64,000 nt of DNA from Hirschia sp964342355 (GTDB lineage Bacteria; Pseudomonadota; Alphaproteobacteria; Caulobacterales; Hyphomonadaceae). Below are positions 32,953 to 41,859 of this stretch, in pieces; the stretch's first letter is position 1; every line of letters begins with the position of its first letter. The position numbers and the translations under genes are program-made. The DNA lies in NCBI GenBank assembly GCA_964342355.1, contig CAYFFG010000002.1, positions 186,001 through 250,000 on the forward strand, in the 5' to 3' direction. The notes under the pieces were generated by a model. That model had not been told where the DNA came from, did no database searches, and worked only from the letters and a program-made list of their open reading frames with translations.

Positions 32953-34152
32953 CTAGTCGTCGTCGGCGCCGAAGGAGTCTTTTTCGAGCTGCGATTTGAG
33001 CGTGAACGCGCCCTCAGCTACATAGCTTTCGCCGTTTTCCAGTCCCCGAAGGATGCTGATATAGCCGTCTTGTTCCAGACCTGTGACGACGGGCTTGGGC
33101 GCGAAGCCATCTTCGGTTGGAACAAATATCGACGGCGTGGCATTCACAGTCTGAACAGCGTTGATTGGAACCCGAACGAGGGTCTCGCCTTCACCAAGTT
33201 CGATCTTTGCCCGGATAAATGACCCCGGTCGCAAGCGGCCATTGGCATTATCAACTATCACGCGGGCCGTCGCCGTTCGCGACGATTGATCCACAATCGG
33301 TGATATAAAGGCAATTTCTGACTGGGCGATTGTCTCGTCATCATCAGTGATCAAGTTGACTTTTGTCCCCTCATCAAGACGGGAAAGATCTTGCTTGAAA
33401 ACCGCAATATCCACCCAGACAACGCCGTCATCGACAATCGTAAATAAAGGCTCAGCTGATGTATCATCTGTATTGACGGCAGCTCCCAAGCTTACGGATC
33501 GTTGAACGATTGTTCCCGCGAGAGGGGACGTGACAACGAAATTTGCACCGCTATTGTCTGAGCTGATTTGCGCGGGGCTCAAGCCAAGCGTTTGTAACTT
33601 GCCCTTGATGGCCTGTAGATTGGCGTTTGCCGCGGATACACCCGCTCGCGCAGCGAGGAGGTCAGCTTCCGAGGTTATTTTATCCGTCCAAAGACGTTCC
33701 TCCCTTTTAAGCGTGGTTTGCGCCAAATCGGTCGCGGCTCTTGCGGATATAAGGTCTGATTTTAAGTCAGCGAGTTCACGACTGGCGATTAAAGCCAGTC
33801 TCTGACCGCGCGTGACATCGTCACCCTCTGTTGCATATAATTTGCGAACAATACCGCCAATTTGAGGAGAGATTTGAGCCACACGGTCGGCGTCGAACCG
33901 GACTTCTGCAGGCAGGTTAAGCCGATCTCCCACCCGCCCCGTTTGGGCAATTTCGACCCTGATTCCTGCTGCCTCAGCAGCTATGTCGCTCAAGCTGATA
34001 ACGCCGCGATCGTCATCTTCATCCTCAGCGTCTTCATGAGCGGTAGAATTTTGATTTTCTGCACGATCAACTGATGTTAGCTCATTGCTGCACGCTGTCA
34101 GCATGAGAGTGCCAAATGCAACGATCCAAAATATTTTCCAATAAGACGTCAT
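32953..34152 (-). CDS. czcB: Periplasmic adaptor (membrane fusion) lipoprotein, CzcB type (module A)
   Basis: The ATG at 34150-34152 (MTSYWKIFWIVAFGTLMLTA) gives 399 residues with a lipobox LTAC near residues 18-21. An acidic stretch EDAEDEDDDRG follows. Then come the barrel-sandwich/lipoyl half (EVRFDADRVAQISPQIGGIV), a helical hairpin (about residues 125-185), the second lipoyl half (NFVVTSPLAGTIVQRSVSLG) and a beta-barrel with SRTATARVIVDNANGRLRPG. This is the adaptor linking CzcA to CzcC across the periplasm. It lacks the His-rich N-terminal region of the module B paralogue, having Asp/Glu instead. A GGAG site precedes the start. Confidence 0.92.
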   Translation of the reverse strand: MTSYWKIFWIVAFGTLMLTACSNELTSVDRAENQNSTAHEDAEDEDDDRGVISLSDIAAEAAGIRVEIAQTGRVGDRLNLPAEVRFDADRVAQISPQIGGIVRKLYATEGDDVTRGQRLALIASRELADLKSDLISARAATDLAQTTLKREERLWTDKITSEADLLAARAGVSAANANLQAIKGKLQTLGLSPAQISSDNSGANFVVTSPLAGTIVQRSVSLGAAVNTDDTSAEPLFTIVDDGVVWVDIAVFKQDLSRLDEGTKVNLITDDDETIAQSEIAFISPIVDQSSRTATARVIVDNANGRLRPGSFIRAKIELGEGETLVRVPINAVQTVNATPSIFVPTEDGFAPKPVVTGLEQDGYISILRGLENGESYVAEGAFTLKSQLEKDSFGADDD

Positions 34153-34156
34153 AAAT

Positions 34157-35452
34157 TTATTCTCCAGAAAAGGGAGCGGCACCGATAAGGCTTTTCAGGC
34201 GCGCTGTTTCAACACGAAGCGAGTGTTTCGCATTCAGAACTGAGCGTTGGGCCTCAAGCAAAGCGTTGCGCGCATCGAAGGTCGTCGTCAGATCAAACTT
34301 ACCGGCAGCATATCCTTGGGTGGACGCTTCATAGGCAGCAACGGCGCTGGGCAAGACTGTGTCTTCAAGAATGGTGAGGCGTTGGCGAGCGCTTGTGACG
34401 GCCGCGACCGCGCTGCGCTGGCGTGCCCGTAAACGAGCTTCAACGGCGACCTTATTGATTTGACCGGCCTTGGCCCGAATTTCAGCTGCGCGGGTCGCCC
34501 CCCGATTGCGATCAAATAAAGGCAGTGGAACAGACACGCCCGCGACAAGCGCGCTGTCACCTGTGCTTTCAAATCGCCGAAAACCAGCCGAAACAGTAAT
34601 GTCCGGGATAGCAGCGGTGCGTTCAACATCAATGGCCGCCCGCAAGGCATTTTCCGATGCCGAAGCACGATCTAATTCCGGATGTGTAAATTGTGTCTCG
34701 CCCATGAGCATCGCATCGGTGACCGGGTCTCGTGCCTCCGCAAGACGGAACAATGGGTTCGGCTCACCCCAGAGTGATGCCAACTCATAACGTCGCTCTT
34801 CGACCAAGCCTGTCGCAAAACTTGCTGAGGCCTGGGCAGTGGCCGCTGCACTTTCAGCTCTGATCTGCTCGGGTGGCGGCGCGGCGCCGGCTGCGACGCG
34901 TTTGCGAACGGTGTCTGCCAATTGTTCCGCAGTTTCGGCCGCAGTGTCGAGCAGCGCCGCATCGTTCAGCGCATGAACATAACCGTAAAAGAGAATAGCG
35001 CCTTGCAGTTCTGTTTCGCGCAGAATAACCGCGCACTCGGCGGATGCGAGAGCGGTCAAGGCGCGCGCAGAGGTCTGGGCGCGTTGACGTTTACCACCGA
35101 GCCGGAGCGTTTGCTCAAGGCCAAGGGTTGTTTCTGCTTCATTAAACCCGCTCAAAGCACCGCTTCCGGCAAATTCTTCGAGTTCTATTGAGAGTACCGG
35201 ATTTAGTGGGCGTCCTGCTTGCTCTGCGTCTGCTGCACGCGCCATTATTTCAAGGCTCGCAGCGCGCGTTTCTGGCGAGGCACGACGTATTTCGTGCAAT
35301 ACGGCGGCAATGGTCAGCGGCGCATCCGCGCCCAAAGATGATGCCCCGTCATAGTCATATTGGCTATTTTTTTCACAGGGTCCCGCTTGAGACTGAGCCT
35401 GAGCAGGCAGATAGAGAGCCAAAAGCAGTGTGGCCCAAAGAAATTGTTTCAT
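34157..35452 (-). CDS. czcC: TolC-like outer-membrane factor, CzcC type (module A)
   Basis: Starting at the ATG 35450-35452 (MKQFLWATLLLALYLPAQAQ), which provides a clear signal peptide, the product is 431 residues. It has the duplicated outer-efflux-protein pattern with long Ala/Glu/Arg-rich helices; PLTIAAVLHEIRRASPETRAA and GRPLNPVLSIELEEF are typical of CzcC. It forms the outer-membrane exit duct. The frame is open 19 codons upstream without signal-peptide character. It is followed 4 bp later by czcB and preceded by the small secreted protein gene. Confidence 0.9.
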   Translation of the reverse strand: MKQFLWATLLLALYLPAQAQSQAGPCEKNSQYDYDGASSLGADAPLTIAAVLHEIRRASPETRAASLEIMARAADAEQAGRPLNPVLSIELEEFAGSGALSGFNEAETTLGLEQTLRLGGKRQRAQTSARALTALASAECAVILRETELQGAILFYGYVHALNDAALLDTAAETAEQLADTVRKRVAAGAAPPPEQIRAESAAATAQASASFATGLVEERRYELASLWGEPNPLFRLAEARDPVTDAMLMGETQFTHPELDRASASENALRAAIDVERTAAIPDITVSAGFRRFESTGDSALVAGVSVPLPLFDRNRGATRAAEIRAKAGQINKVAVEARLRARQRSAVAAVTSARQRLTILEDTVLPSAVAAYEASTQGYAAGKFDLTTTFDARNALLEAQRSVLNAKHSLRVETARLKSLIGAAPFSGE

Positions 35453-35512
35453 TGATAGTGTCCTCGATTTGACAGGTCGTGCAGAAATGGCTCCGTAATT
35501 GGAGCGCACCGG

Positions 35513-35947
35513 TCAAATACGAGGGGGGCGAAAGGGGCCTTGCGGGCCGTCTCTAGAAAATAGGTCTGAATCTGGCGGCACATGAGCGTTTGTCTTCCGC
35601 TCATATGCGTGCATCCAATTGAAATCATTTTTGAGAATGGCGCCGCAAGTCAAGCATTGGCAACATCCCATATCCGTATCGTCGGGACTGTTGCGATCAA
35701 CCGGATTCAGACGCTCTGCTTGAATGGTTTGCGGGACAGCACTGGCCGGCGACATCGTGCAGAATGCTGCGCCGCCTGTCTGCGGAGCCGTGCTCTGAGC
35801 CGATGCTGGGATAATGAAGAGGATCGCCAGAACAGCAAAACAGACTAAGCGCCACGCACTTTGTTTTACTCTTTCATGTTCCAGTTCCAGCGTCACAACA
35901 AAACTACATTCCAAATTACCGGCAAGTCCATCGTAGTCATGACCCAA
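35513..35947 (-). CDS. Small secreted Cys-rich protein of metal module A
   Basis: The frame gives up to 144 residues from a TTG at 35947; the true start is uncertain, and no ATG lies before the hydrophobic segment. Residues about 30-50 form a signal-like helix ending PASAQS. The mature part has Cys pairs in MGCCQCLTCG and ends GPQGPFRPPRI. The paralogue in module B (47634-47990) shares the ending pattern GPxGxxRPPR and also sits first in its czcCBA operon, directly behind a MerR-type promoter. The family may be DUF2946-like. A periplasmic metal-binding role is likely but inferred. Confidence 0.6.
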   Translation of the reverse strand: MGHDYDGLAGNLECSFVVTLELEHERVKQSAWRLVCFAVLAILFIIPASAQSTAPQTGGAAFCTMSPASAVPQTIQAERLNPVDRNSPDDTDMGCCQCLTCGAILKNDFNWMHAYERKTNAHVPPDSDLFSRDGPQGPFRPPRI

Positions 35948-35996
35948 AACCCATTAACGACGGCATTGCCCGAGCCCAATCGACTCAATAAAACAA

Positions 35997-36027
35997 TGTC
36001 TAATCCCTCTAGTAACTAGAGGGTCAA
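35997..36027 (-). promoter_or_regulatory. MerR-type promoter/operator for the module A czcCBA operon
   Basis: On the minus strand -35 TTGACC (36022-36027) and -10 TAGACA (35997-36002) are separated by 19 bp holding the perfect dyad CTCTAGT-T-ACTAGAG. The overlong 19-bp spacer with a centred dyad is the hallmark of promoters activated by MerR proteins through DNA untwisting. It overlaps the merR stop codon and points at the small secreted protein and czcCBA. Confidence 0.85.
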
Positions 36028-36470
36028 GAGATAATTTTCTTTTTTGAGATTTTGGCCGATGCATGAGCGGGTTTGGTAATGCTTTCCATAATTGCACAGG
36101 ACGCAACTTCGCCGCCTGCACAGGATACTATCATCTCTTTCAACTCCTTTTTGAGAGCGCGTAATTGTTTTAGACGCTTGTCCACTTCGCCCAGATGGTG
36201 AAGGGCAACCCGGTCTACTTTGAGGCAATCTGCGTTCGGAGTCATTTGTAGGTCGATGAGCTCCCTTATGGCCTCGATTGGAAAGCCGAGATCACGGCAT
36301 TGCCGGATAAAGAGCAGCCTGTTGGATGATGCTTCGTCATAGACACGCTGTCCACCAGATGTGCGTCCAGGCTCTTGGAGCAATTTGATAGATTCATAAT
36401 AGCGTATTGTTGTGATTTTTACCCCGGAGAGTTTTGATAATTGCCCAATGGAACGGTTTTGATCTGGCAT
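36024..36470 (-). CDS. MerR-family metal-responsive regulator (module A)
   Basis: The 148-residue protein has the MerR winged helix (IGQLSKLSGVKITTIRYYES), a dimerisation helix and a metal loop. Cys82 (NADCLKV) occupies the position where divalent-metal sensors such as ZntR, CadR and PbrR have Cys and CueR has Ser. The metal loop CAGGEVASC (Cys117, Cys125) has CX7C spacing like CueR. The mixture suggests a divalent sensor, perhaps for Pb, Cd or Zn, with an unusual loop. An AAGGAG site precedes the ATG. It is divergent from the CDF gene across one MerR box and convergent with a second box at its own 3' end. Confidence 0.92.
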   Translation of the reverse strand: MPDQNRSIGQLSKLSGVKITTIRYYESIKLLQEPGRTSGGQRVYDEASSNRLLFIRQCRDLGFPIEAIRELIDLQMTPNADCLKVDRVALHHLGEVDKRLKQLRALKKELKEMIVSCAGGEVASCAIMESITKPAHASAKISKKKIIS

Positions 36471-36483
36471 GTCATTTTTCTCC

Positions 36484-36514
36484 TTGAACCTATAGTGACT
36501 ATAGGGTGTAACAA
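36484..36514 (+). promoter_or_regulatory. MerR-type promoter/operator for CDF-lspA of module A
   Basis: -35 TTGAAC (36484-36489) and -10 TAACAA (36509-36514) are 19 bp apart, with the perfect dyad CTATAGT-G-ACTATAG between them. It lies between the divergent merR (start 36470) and the transporter gene (start 36608), so it serves the plus-strand genes and probably merR autoregulation. It closely resembles the known pbr operator pattern. Confidence 0.88.
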
Positions 36515-36607
36515 ACCCCTACAAGTTATGAAACAGACGAATGTTACGGACGTATCACCCTTCCATGAAACGGTGTTCGCCTAAATGACAGGAACAGAGG
36601 ATACGCT

Positions 36608-37267
36608 ATGGCGGATGACGATTGCTGCGGAGTTGATCAAGAACAGATCCGTTCGCCGGGCTATCGCCGGGCCTTGTGGATCGTTGTTATATTAAATGTG
36701 GGCTATGGCGTCATAGAGCTTTTCGGCGGCTTTCTCGCCAATTCTCAAGCGCTCAAGGCGGACGCTCTCGATTTTCTGGGTGATGGGTCTATCACATTCC
36801 TCGGATTGCTTGCGATCGGTTGGTCGTTGGCCTGGCGCGCTCGGTCTGCATTTATTCAAGGCATCTTCCTTGGGCTGCTTGGGCTTTGGGTGCTGCTCTC
36901 TACGGTTCTCAAGACACTTACGGACACACCCGTTGAAGCGGGTTTGATGGGATTGTTCGCGTTTGCAGCCTTGATTGTAAATCTCATCGCCGTTGTGCCC
37001 CTACTGCCCTACCGAGACGGTGATGCCAATATGCGCGCTGTATGGCTTTTTTCCCGTAATGATGCGATTGGAAATGTGGCCGTTATCATCGCAGCAGGTC
37101 TCGTTGCCTTGACCTCGACGCGCTGGCCCGATCTTATTGTGGCTTTCCTGATTGCGGCGTTATTTCTTCATTCAGCCTGGAATATTTTGCGTGATGCCTG
37201 GCGGGATATGACTATTGCAACGTCCCAAAAGACAGACCCGTTGGCAAGCGAGACAGAACCCGAATGA
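36608..37267 (+). CDS. Short CDF-like cation transporter (module A)
   Basis: The 219-residue protein has six probable membrane helices and resembles the membrane half of cation diffusion facilitators, without the cytoplasmic C-terminal domain. Acidic residues are kept in ADALDFLGD (about residues 43-51), matching the TM2 metal site, and in SRNDAIGN (about 144-151) of TM5. The N-terminus has a MADDDCCGVD metal-binding-like cluster. CDF proteins exchange cytoplasmic divalent metal for protons, feeding the periplasmic RND pump. It overlaps lspA by 4 bp and lies behind a MerR box. Confidence 0.85.
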   Translation: MADDDCCGVDQEQIRSPGYRRALWIVVILNVGYGVIELFGGFLANSQALKADALDFLGDGSITFLGLLAIGWSLAWRARSAFIQGIFLGLLGLWVLLSTVLKTLTDTPVEAGLMGLFAFAALIVNLIAVVPLLPYRDGDANMRAVWLFSRNDAIGNVAVIIAAGLVALTSTRWPDLIVAFLIAALFLHSAWNILRDAWRDMTIATSQKTDPLASETEPE

Positions 37268-37737
37268 CACGACATGTCCGTGGGTTGGGCGTATCTATCG
37301 CAGTAGCAATACTGATCGCCGATTTATCCAGTAAATTTGTCATGGTATCTTTCCTGACCAAATCGGGCGGTTTGGTCGACCTCGTCCCATTTTTTGATCT
37401 GAGGCTTGGATATAATCCCGGTGTCAGCTTCGGATTGCTGGGGTCGCACAGTGACTGGATGCCATGGGCGCTGGCACTGATTGCGTTCATTATATCTGCC
37501 TATTTGGTAATGCGATTATGGCGCGCCAAACACAAGAGGGATGCAATCTGGATCGGATTGATTATAGGCGGCGCTTTAGGCAATGCCATTGACCGTCTGA
37601 TGGACGGCGTCGTCACGGATTTCATCGATCTTCATGTCTTTGACTATCACTGGCCAACCTTCAATTTCGCCGATATCGCGATAGTCCTTGGCGTCGCAAT
37701 TGTGCTTCTGGGAAGCATTAGAAATTCAGCGAAATAA
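37264..37737 (+). CDS. lspA: Signal peptidase II (prolipoprotein signal peptidase)
   Basis: The 157-residue protein has four membrane helices and the two catalytic Asp boxes of LspA: GNAIDRLMDGVVTDFID (residues about 110-126) and FNFADIAIVLG (about 135-145). It cleaves lipoprotein signal peptides in the inner membrane. As a mobile, metal-regulated extra copy it resembles the pbrB/pbrC association of lead resistance, where an LspA relative is part of the operon. Its possible targets here are the CzcB and CusB/CusF lipoproteins, which is inference. It is coupled to the CDF gene by ATGA. Confidence 0.95.
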   Translation: MTRHVRGLGVSIAVAILIADLSSKFVMVSFLTKSGGLVDLVPFFDLRLGYNPGVSFGLLGSHSDWMPWALALIAFIISAYLVMRLWRAKHKRDAIWIGLIIGGALGNAIDRLMDGVVTDFIDLHVFDYHWPTFNFADIAIVLGVAIVLLGSIRNSAK

Positions 37738-37853
37738 TTAGTTGCAAATCAAGATGCCAACGACCGATGCGTTCGGTGAACGTTAACAATAACTTCCAAT
37801 ACTACAGAACAGGATATTGGTAGAACGGCTCGGTTTGCTGGGCGTCGTCAAAT

Positions 37854-39371
37854 TTAGGATTCGACGACGAATTGCCCCATCATGCCCGCATCCTCATGTT
37901 CGAGTATATGGCAATGATACATGTAAGGTGTATCCGGGTCTGAATAATCTCTAAATGAAAGCAGCAACCGGACGCGCTCGCGCGGTGAAAGCAGCACCGT
38001 ATCTTTTAGACCAGTTTCGTGCTGAGCAGGAGGCCTACCATTGCGATCCAAAATTCTGAACTGAACATCATGTATGTGAAACGGATGCGGCATCCAGGAG
38101 GCGTTTTCGATCTCCCAAATCTCTATCGTGTTCAATTTCACGCGCTCATCAATACGCCCCATATCCATGGAGCGGCCATTTATCGTAAAACCGTTTCCTG
38201 ACCGCATACCCATACCCATTCGCAGCACAAATTGACGCGTTCTCACAGCATCTGCTGGATTCAAAGCTGGTTGTTTCATGAAAACCGTGGGGACTGACGG
38301 TGATGGATCCAGGTTTGCGTTGGGGATGATAAGTAAGACATTGAAAGCTGATCGTCCGCCGTCTCTGTTATTATTCGCACGCCACCATCGCTCGCCCATC
38401 ATGCCACGGTCCATCATTGCATCATCCATCATACCCATTCCATCCGACGTGGGCGCGGCTATCATTTGCCGTGGCTCACCATGGCGCATATCAACGAGAA
38501 TTTCTGCGCGTTCTCCCGGTGAAAGCCTTAGCTTTGACATTTCTAAAGCGGATTCTAAATGCCCCCCGTCGGATCCAGTCGTCAAAAAGTTCTGTCGGTC
38601 CGCAAACTGAAAATCATAAATACGGGAATTGGAGCCGTTGAGTAATCGCAACCGCAGTAGCTCGGTCTTGCATTCAAAAACGGGGTCAATCCCACCGTTG
38701 ACGAGCAAGGTGTCGCCCTGCATTCCCATCATGATGTCGTGCATGGACCTTGCATAAACAAGCTCGCCATTATTCCCAAACAGCCTGTCCTGAACTATCA
38801 GTGGCAAATCATCCACGCCATAGGTGTCGGGTAATGCAGGCTCAGTTCGGTTGGGGTCTTTTACGATGATGGGGCCTGCAAGGCCGCGATAGACTTGCGG
38901 CCCGGCCTGTTTGTGTGCGTGAGAATGATACCAGAAAAGGGATGGCTTTTGGCGCACTTCAAATTGCGCAGTCCAGGTTCCACCGGGCTTTATCGTCTGA
39001 TGGGGAGTGCCATCATATTTAGCCGGAACGTGGAAACCATGCCAATGAAGTGTAGTATCCTCTTGCAGCGTATTGTTGACATTGATCCTTACGGTAGATC
39101 CTACATCCATCTTGAGCGTTGGACCGAGATAGGCTTGATTAACCCCGATAGTTGACGTTGAGCGGCCTTCAAAAAATGTTGAAGTTCCATTTTGAATCTT
39201 CAAATTATATTCTGTATAAGCGCCATTTTTTGTTCCGGAAAGCAACTGAGGTATTTTGAGAAGGTTCCTATCAGAGTTGTGCGGACTTTGGGGAAAGCCT
39301 GCTTGCCCACACGCTGCTAAGGACAATGAAAGCCCCCCCATACCCCATAACGTGTCTCTTCGAGTCAGCAC
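37854..39371 (-). CDS. Multicopper oxidase, CueO/CopA-like
   Basis: A GTG start at 39369-39371 with an AAGGAC site gives 505 residues. The N-terminus MLTRRDTLWGMGGLSLSLAAC carries a twin-arginine motif, and LAAC could also act as a lipobox. The four copper boxes are present: HWHGFH, FWYHSHAH, HPFHIHDVQF and YHCHILEHEDAGMM (His-Cys-His...Met type 1 site). A Met-rich segment (DGMGMMDDAMMDRGMMGERW, around residue 320) is like the Cu(I)-binding region of CueO. The enzyme oxidises Cu(I) to the less toxic Cu(II) in the periplasm. It sits 58 bp after a 46-residue membrane protein gene behind a MerR box. Confidence 0.93.
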   Translation of the reverse strand: MLTRRDTLWGMGGLSLSLAACGQAGFPQSPHNSDRNLLKIPQLLSGTKNGAYTEYNLKIQNGTSTFFEGRSTSTIGVNQAYLGPTLKMDVGSTVRINVNNTLQEDTTLHWHGFHVPAKYDGTPHQTIKPGGTWTAQFEVRQKPSLFWYHSHAHKQAGPQVYRGLAGPIIVKDPNRTEPALPDTYGVDDLPLIVQDRLFGNNGELVYARSMHDIMMGMQGDTLLVNGGIDPVFECKTELLRLRLLNGSNSRIYDFQFADRQNFLTTGSDGGHLESALEMSKLRLSPGERAEILVDMRHGEPRQMIAAPTSDGMGMMDDAMMDRGMMGERWWRANNNRDGGRSAFNVLLIIPNANLDPSPSVPTVFMKQPALNPADAVRTRQFVLRMGMGMRSGNGFTINGRSMDMGRIDERVKLNTIEIWEIENASWMPHPFHIHDVQFRILDRNGRPPAQHETGLKDTVLLSPRERVRLLLSFRDYSDPDTPYMYHCHILEHEDAGMMGQFVVES

Positions 39372-39429
39372 AATCTAGTCCTTTTTGATAGACTTACGCT
39401 TCTACGCTGTGTTCCCTGTGTCATCTGGC

Positions 39430-39570
39430 CTATCGTTTCCGATTGAAAAACAAATATTTTGCGAACGCAGCGATCCCCAGAATAAGGAATATAAAAACCA
39501 GTATCCCAATTAAGCCGCCAAAAGGCATCATGAACCATTCGTCTCGCATCATCATGTCATTAGAATTCAT
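39430..39570 (-). CDS. 46-residue single-span membrane protein
   Basis: The ATG at 39568-39570 (MNSNDMMMRDEWFMMPFGGL) has a GAGGAAACAGGAA ribosome site. The protein has a Met-rich start (seven Met in the first 16 residues), one hydrophobic helix of about 22 residues and a basic end (FFNRKR). Small Met-rich membrane proteins beside multicopper oxidases probably help copper handling; this one is unnamed to me. It is the first gene behind the MerR box at 39639-39669. Confidence 0.72.
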   Translation of the reverse strand: MNSNDMMMRDEWFMMPFGGLIGILVFIFLILGIAAFAKYLFFNRKR

Positions 39571-39638
39571 TTCCTGTTTCCTCTTTTTGCATTGTGTTTT
39601 GATCAGATCATCTTTTTGAATTTCGGACTTAAAGCAGC

Positions 39639-39669
39639 ACGGTAACACCTACAGTAACTGTAGAATCAA
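39639..39669 (-). promoter_or_regulatory. MerR-type promoter/operator for the multicopper oxidase unit
   Basis: On the minus strand -35 TTGATT (39664-39669) and -10 TACCGT (39639-39644) are 19 bp apart, with the perfect dyad CTACAGT-T-ACTGTAG. No merR gene adjoins it. The half-site CTACAGT equals that of module B, so MerR of module B is the likelier regulator in trans. Confidence 0.8.
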
Positions 39670-39782
39670 GATCTTTTTTTTCTGATCCAAACGGGAATGT
39701 TTTCGGATTTGCAAATTACAGAAACCGCGCTTTCTAAGGATAGGTTTTGGACTAGTAGCCACACGCGAATAGGAAGGCGTTT

Positions 39783-41804
39783 TTAACGGACCTTAAGACC
39801 CACTTGTTGCCTATAAGCCAACAAGCGAAGCGCATTGAAGACGACAATGAGCGTCGAGCCTTCGTGGATGAGTACAGCCGGACCAACGCCGAGGCCAAAC
39901 AATGTCGCCGGAATCAGAAAAGCAACGATGCCGAGGCTCGCCCAGAGATTCTGCTTTATAATGCGGCTGGTCGCACGGCTTAGCCCAACGGCGAATGGCA
40001 GGGTTTCAAGGTCGTCTGCCATCAAAGCGATGTCGGCAGTTTCGAGCGCTACATCAGACCCCGCAGCGCCCATGGCGATCCCGACAGTGGCATTGGCCAT
40101 CGCAGGTGCGTCATTCACACCGTCGCCGACCATGGCGACACCGTGGCCCTGCTTGAGAGACTTGATTTTAGCGACCTTGTCATCAGGCATCAGATCGCCA
40201 AAGGCCTTGTCCAGGCCAACCTCGCGCGCAACTGCATCAGCAACAGTCTGGTTATCGCCGGAAATCATCATCATCCGGCTCACACCAATGTCGCGAAGGC
40301 GCGCAATAACGCTTTTGGCAGTTTCGCGCGGCGTGTCCATCAAGCCAATTGCGCCCAGATAAGCATTGCCGTGGCGTACAATCATTGTCGTGCGGCCATT
40401 GGCCGATAGCGAATCTACAATTTCAGCCAACTCATCTGGCACAGGCTCGCCGTCCACCTCATCGAACAAAGCCGATTTACCGATATGCACAATCTGGCCG
40501 TCATAGAGCGCAGACACACCGCGCCCGGTAATACTGGCAAAATCTGAGGCACCGCCGGCAACTGACCCAAGGCGTGTTCTAGCGTCGCGCACAACGGCTT
40601 CAGCCAAAGGATGATCACTCAGTGTTTCGACTGCGGCGCTAATGCTTAGCAATGTCGTTTCATCGACATCGCCATAAGGGACAATATCGACCAGTCGCGG
40701 CTCGCCTTCCGTCAATGTGCCGGTTTTATCAAATGCGATCGCGTCAAGACGACCAAGCGATTCCAGTGGAGCGCCGCCCTTGATCAACACACCGCCGCGT
40801 GCTGCGCGTGCGACGCCGGACAGAATTGCACTCGGTGTTGCGATGGCAAGCGCGCATGGGCTGGCGGCCACAAGCACCGCCATAGCCCGGTAAAAACTCT
40901 GAGAAGCCGTTTCGTCTAGAACCAGAAAGGCGAGCGACGTTACAACCGCCAAAACAATAACGCAGGGCACAAATATGCGTTCAAACCTTTTGGTAAAACT
41001 TTGCGTTGGAGATTGCCGTGTCTCAGCTTCACTGACCATGGTGACAACACGCGCCAGCGTCGTCTCGCCCGATAGCTTCGTAACTTCAATGTCCAGACTA
41101 CCTGACCCATTAATTGATCCGGCAAACACACGGCTTTCGGGCTTGAGCGCATCTGGATTATTGGCCGCCTTGGCGCGGTTAGATACAGGCCGTTTGTCCA
41201 CGGGAGCGCTTTCGCCTGTAATCGGAGCTTGGTTGACCGCGCTTTGCCCGCTGACCACAAAGCCATCCGCTGGCAGGCGCTCATTAGAGCGCACAATCAC
41301 GACATCCCCAATTACCAACTCATCAATCGGGATGGTTTCTGTCGTCTCGCCGCGCCGCACAAGCGCTTCATCCGGGGCAAGATCGGCCAGTGCCGAGATG
41401 GCATTGCGCGCCCGCGTCATGGCGTAATTTTCGAGGGCGTGGCCGATAGAAAACAGGAAAAGGAGAAACGCGCCTTCTGCCCATTCTCCGAGGATGGCGG
41501 CCCCGGTGGCCGCCACCAACATCAGGAAGTCAATCTGGAATTGGCCTTTCAGCAATTTTCCGAGCGCTTCGCGCAAGGCGAAATACCCGCCAAAGAAATA
41601 GGCGGCCAGAAGAAAGCCAAAGCCAGCCATGTCCGGCAAAACACCGAGCTTAGGACCAAGCCAGCCTGTCAGCAGGAAAATCCCCGCCAATCCGGCAAAG
41701 ATTATCTCGGCGCGCGGTCCCAGCAATCGGCTAATTAAATCGCCGTGATTATGACCATGACCGCCGCTATCGTGGTCATGGTCTGTGTGGTCAGGGGTCT
41801 CCAT
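39783..41804 (-). CDS. P1B-4-type heavy-metal ATPase
   Basis: The 673-residue P-type ATPase has a His-rich cytoplasmic tail (HTDHDHDSGGHGHNHGD, residues about 5-21) instead of a ferredoxin-like metal-binding domain. The TM6 metal motif is SPC (AASPCALAIATP, near residue 315), not CPC. The phosphorylation site is DKTGTLTEG near 356, and TM8 carries HEGSTLIVVFNALRL near 646. SPC with HEGxT defines the P1B-4 group (CoaT/CzcP type), exporters of Co, Zn, Cd or related ions from cytoplasm to periplasm. It is 55 bp downstream of czcA of module B on the same strand, so it is probably the last gene of that operon. Confidence 0.92.
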   Translation of the reverse strand: METPDHTDHDHDSGGHGHNHGDLISRLLGPRAEIIFAGLAGIFLLTGWLGPKLGVLPDMAGFGFLLAAYFFGGYFALREALGKLLKGQFQIDFLMLVAATGAAILGEWAEGAFLLFLFSIGHALENYAMTRARNAISALADLAPDEALVRRGETTETIPIDELVIGDVVIVRSNERLPADGFVVSGQSAVNQAPITGESAPVDKRPVSNRAKAANNPDALKPESRVFAGSINGSGSLDIEVTKLSGETTLARVVTMVSEAETRQSPTQSFTKRFERIFVPCVIVLAVVTSLAFLVLDETASQSFYRAMAVLVAASPCALAIATPSAILSGVARAARGGVLIKGGAPLESLGRLDAIAFDKTGTLTEGEPRLVDIVPYGDVDETTLLSISAAVETLSDHPLAEAVVRDARTRLGSVAGGASDFASITGRGVSALYDGQIVHIGKSALFDEVDGEPVPDELAEIVDSLSANGRTTMIVRHGNAYLGAIGLMDTPRETAKSVIARLRDIGVSRMMMISGDNQTVADAVAREVGLDKAFGDLMPDDKVAKIKSLKQGHGVAMVGDGVNDAPAMANATVGIAMGAAGSDVALETADIALMADDLETLPFAVGLSRATSRIIKQNLWASLGIVAFLIPATLFGLGVGPAVLIHEGSTLIVVFNALRLLAYRQQVGLKVR

Positions 41805-41859
41805 AAGTCTTCTCCAAAACGGTGTGCCTTGGCAGCGTTAGCCGCCAAGGCCATGTGAG

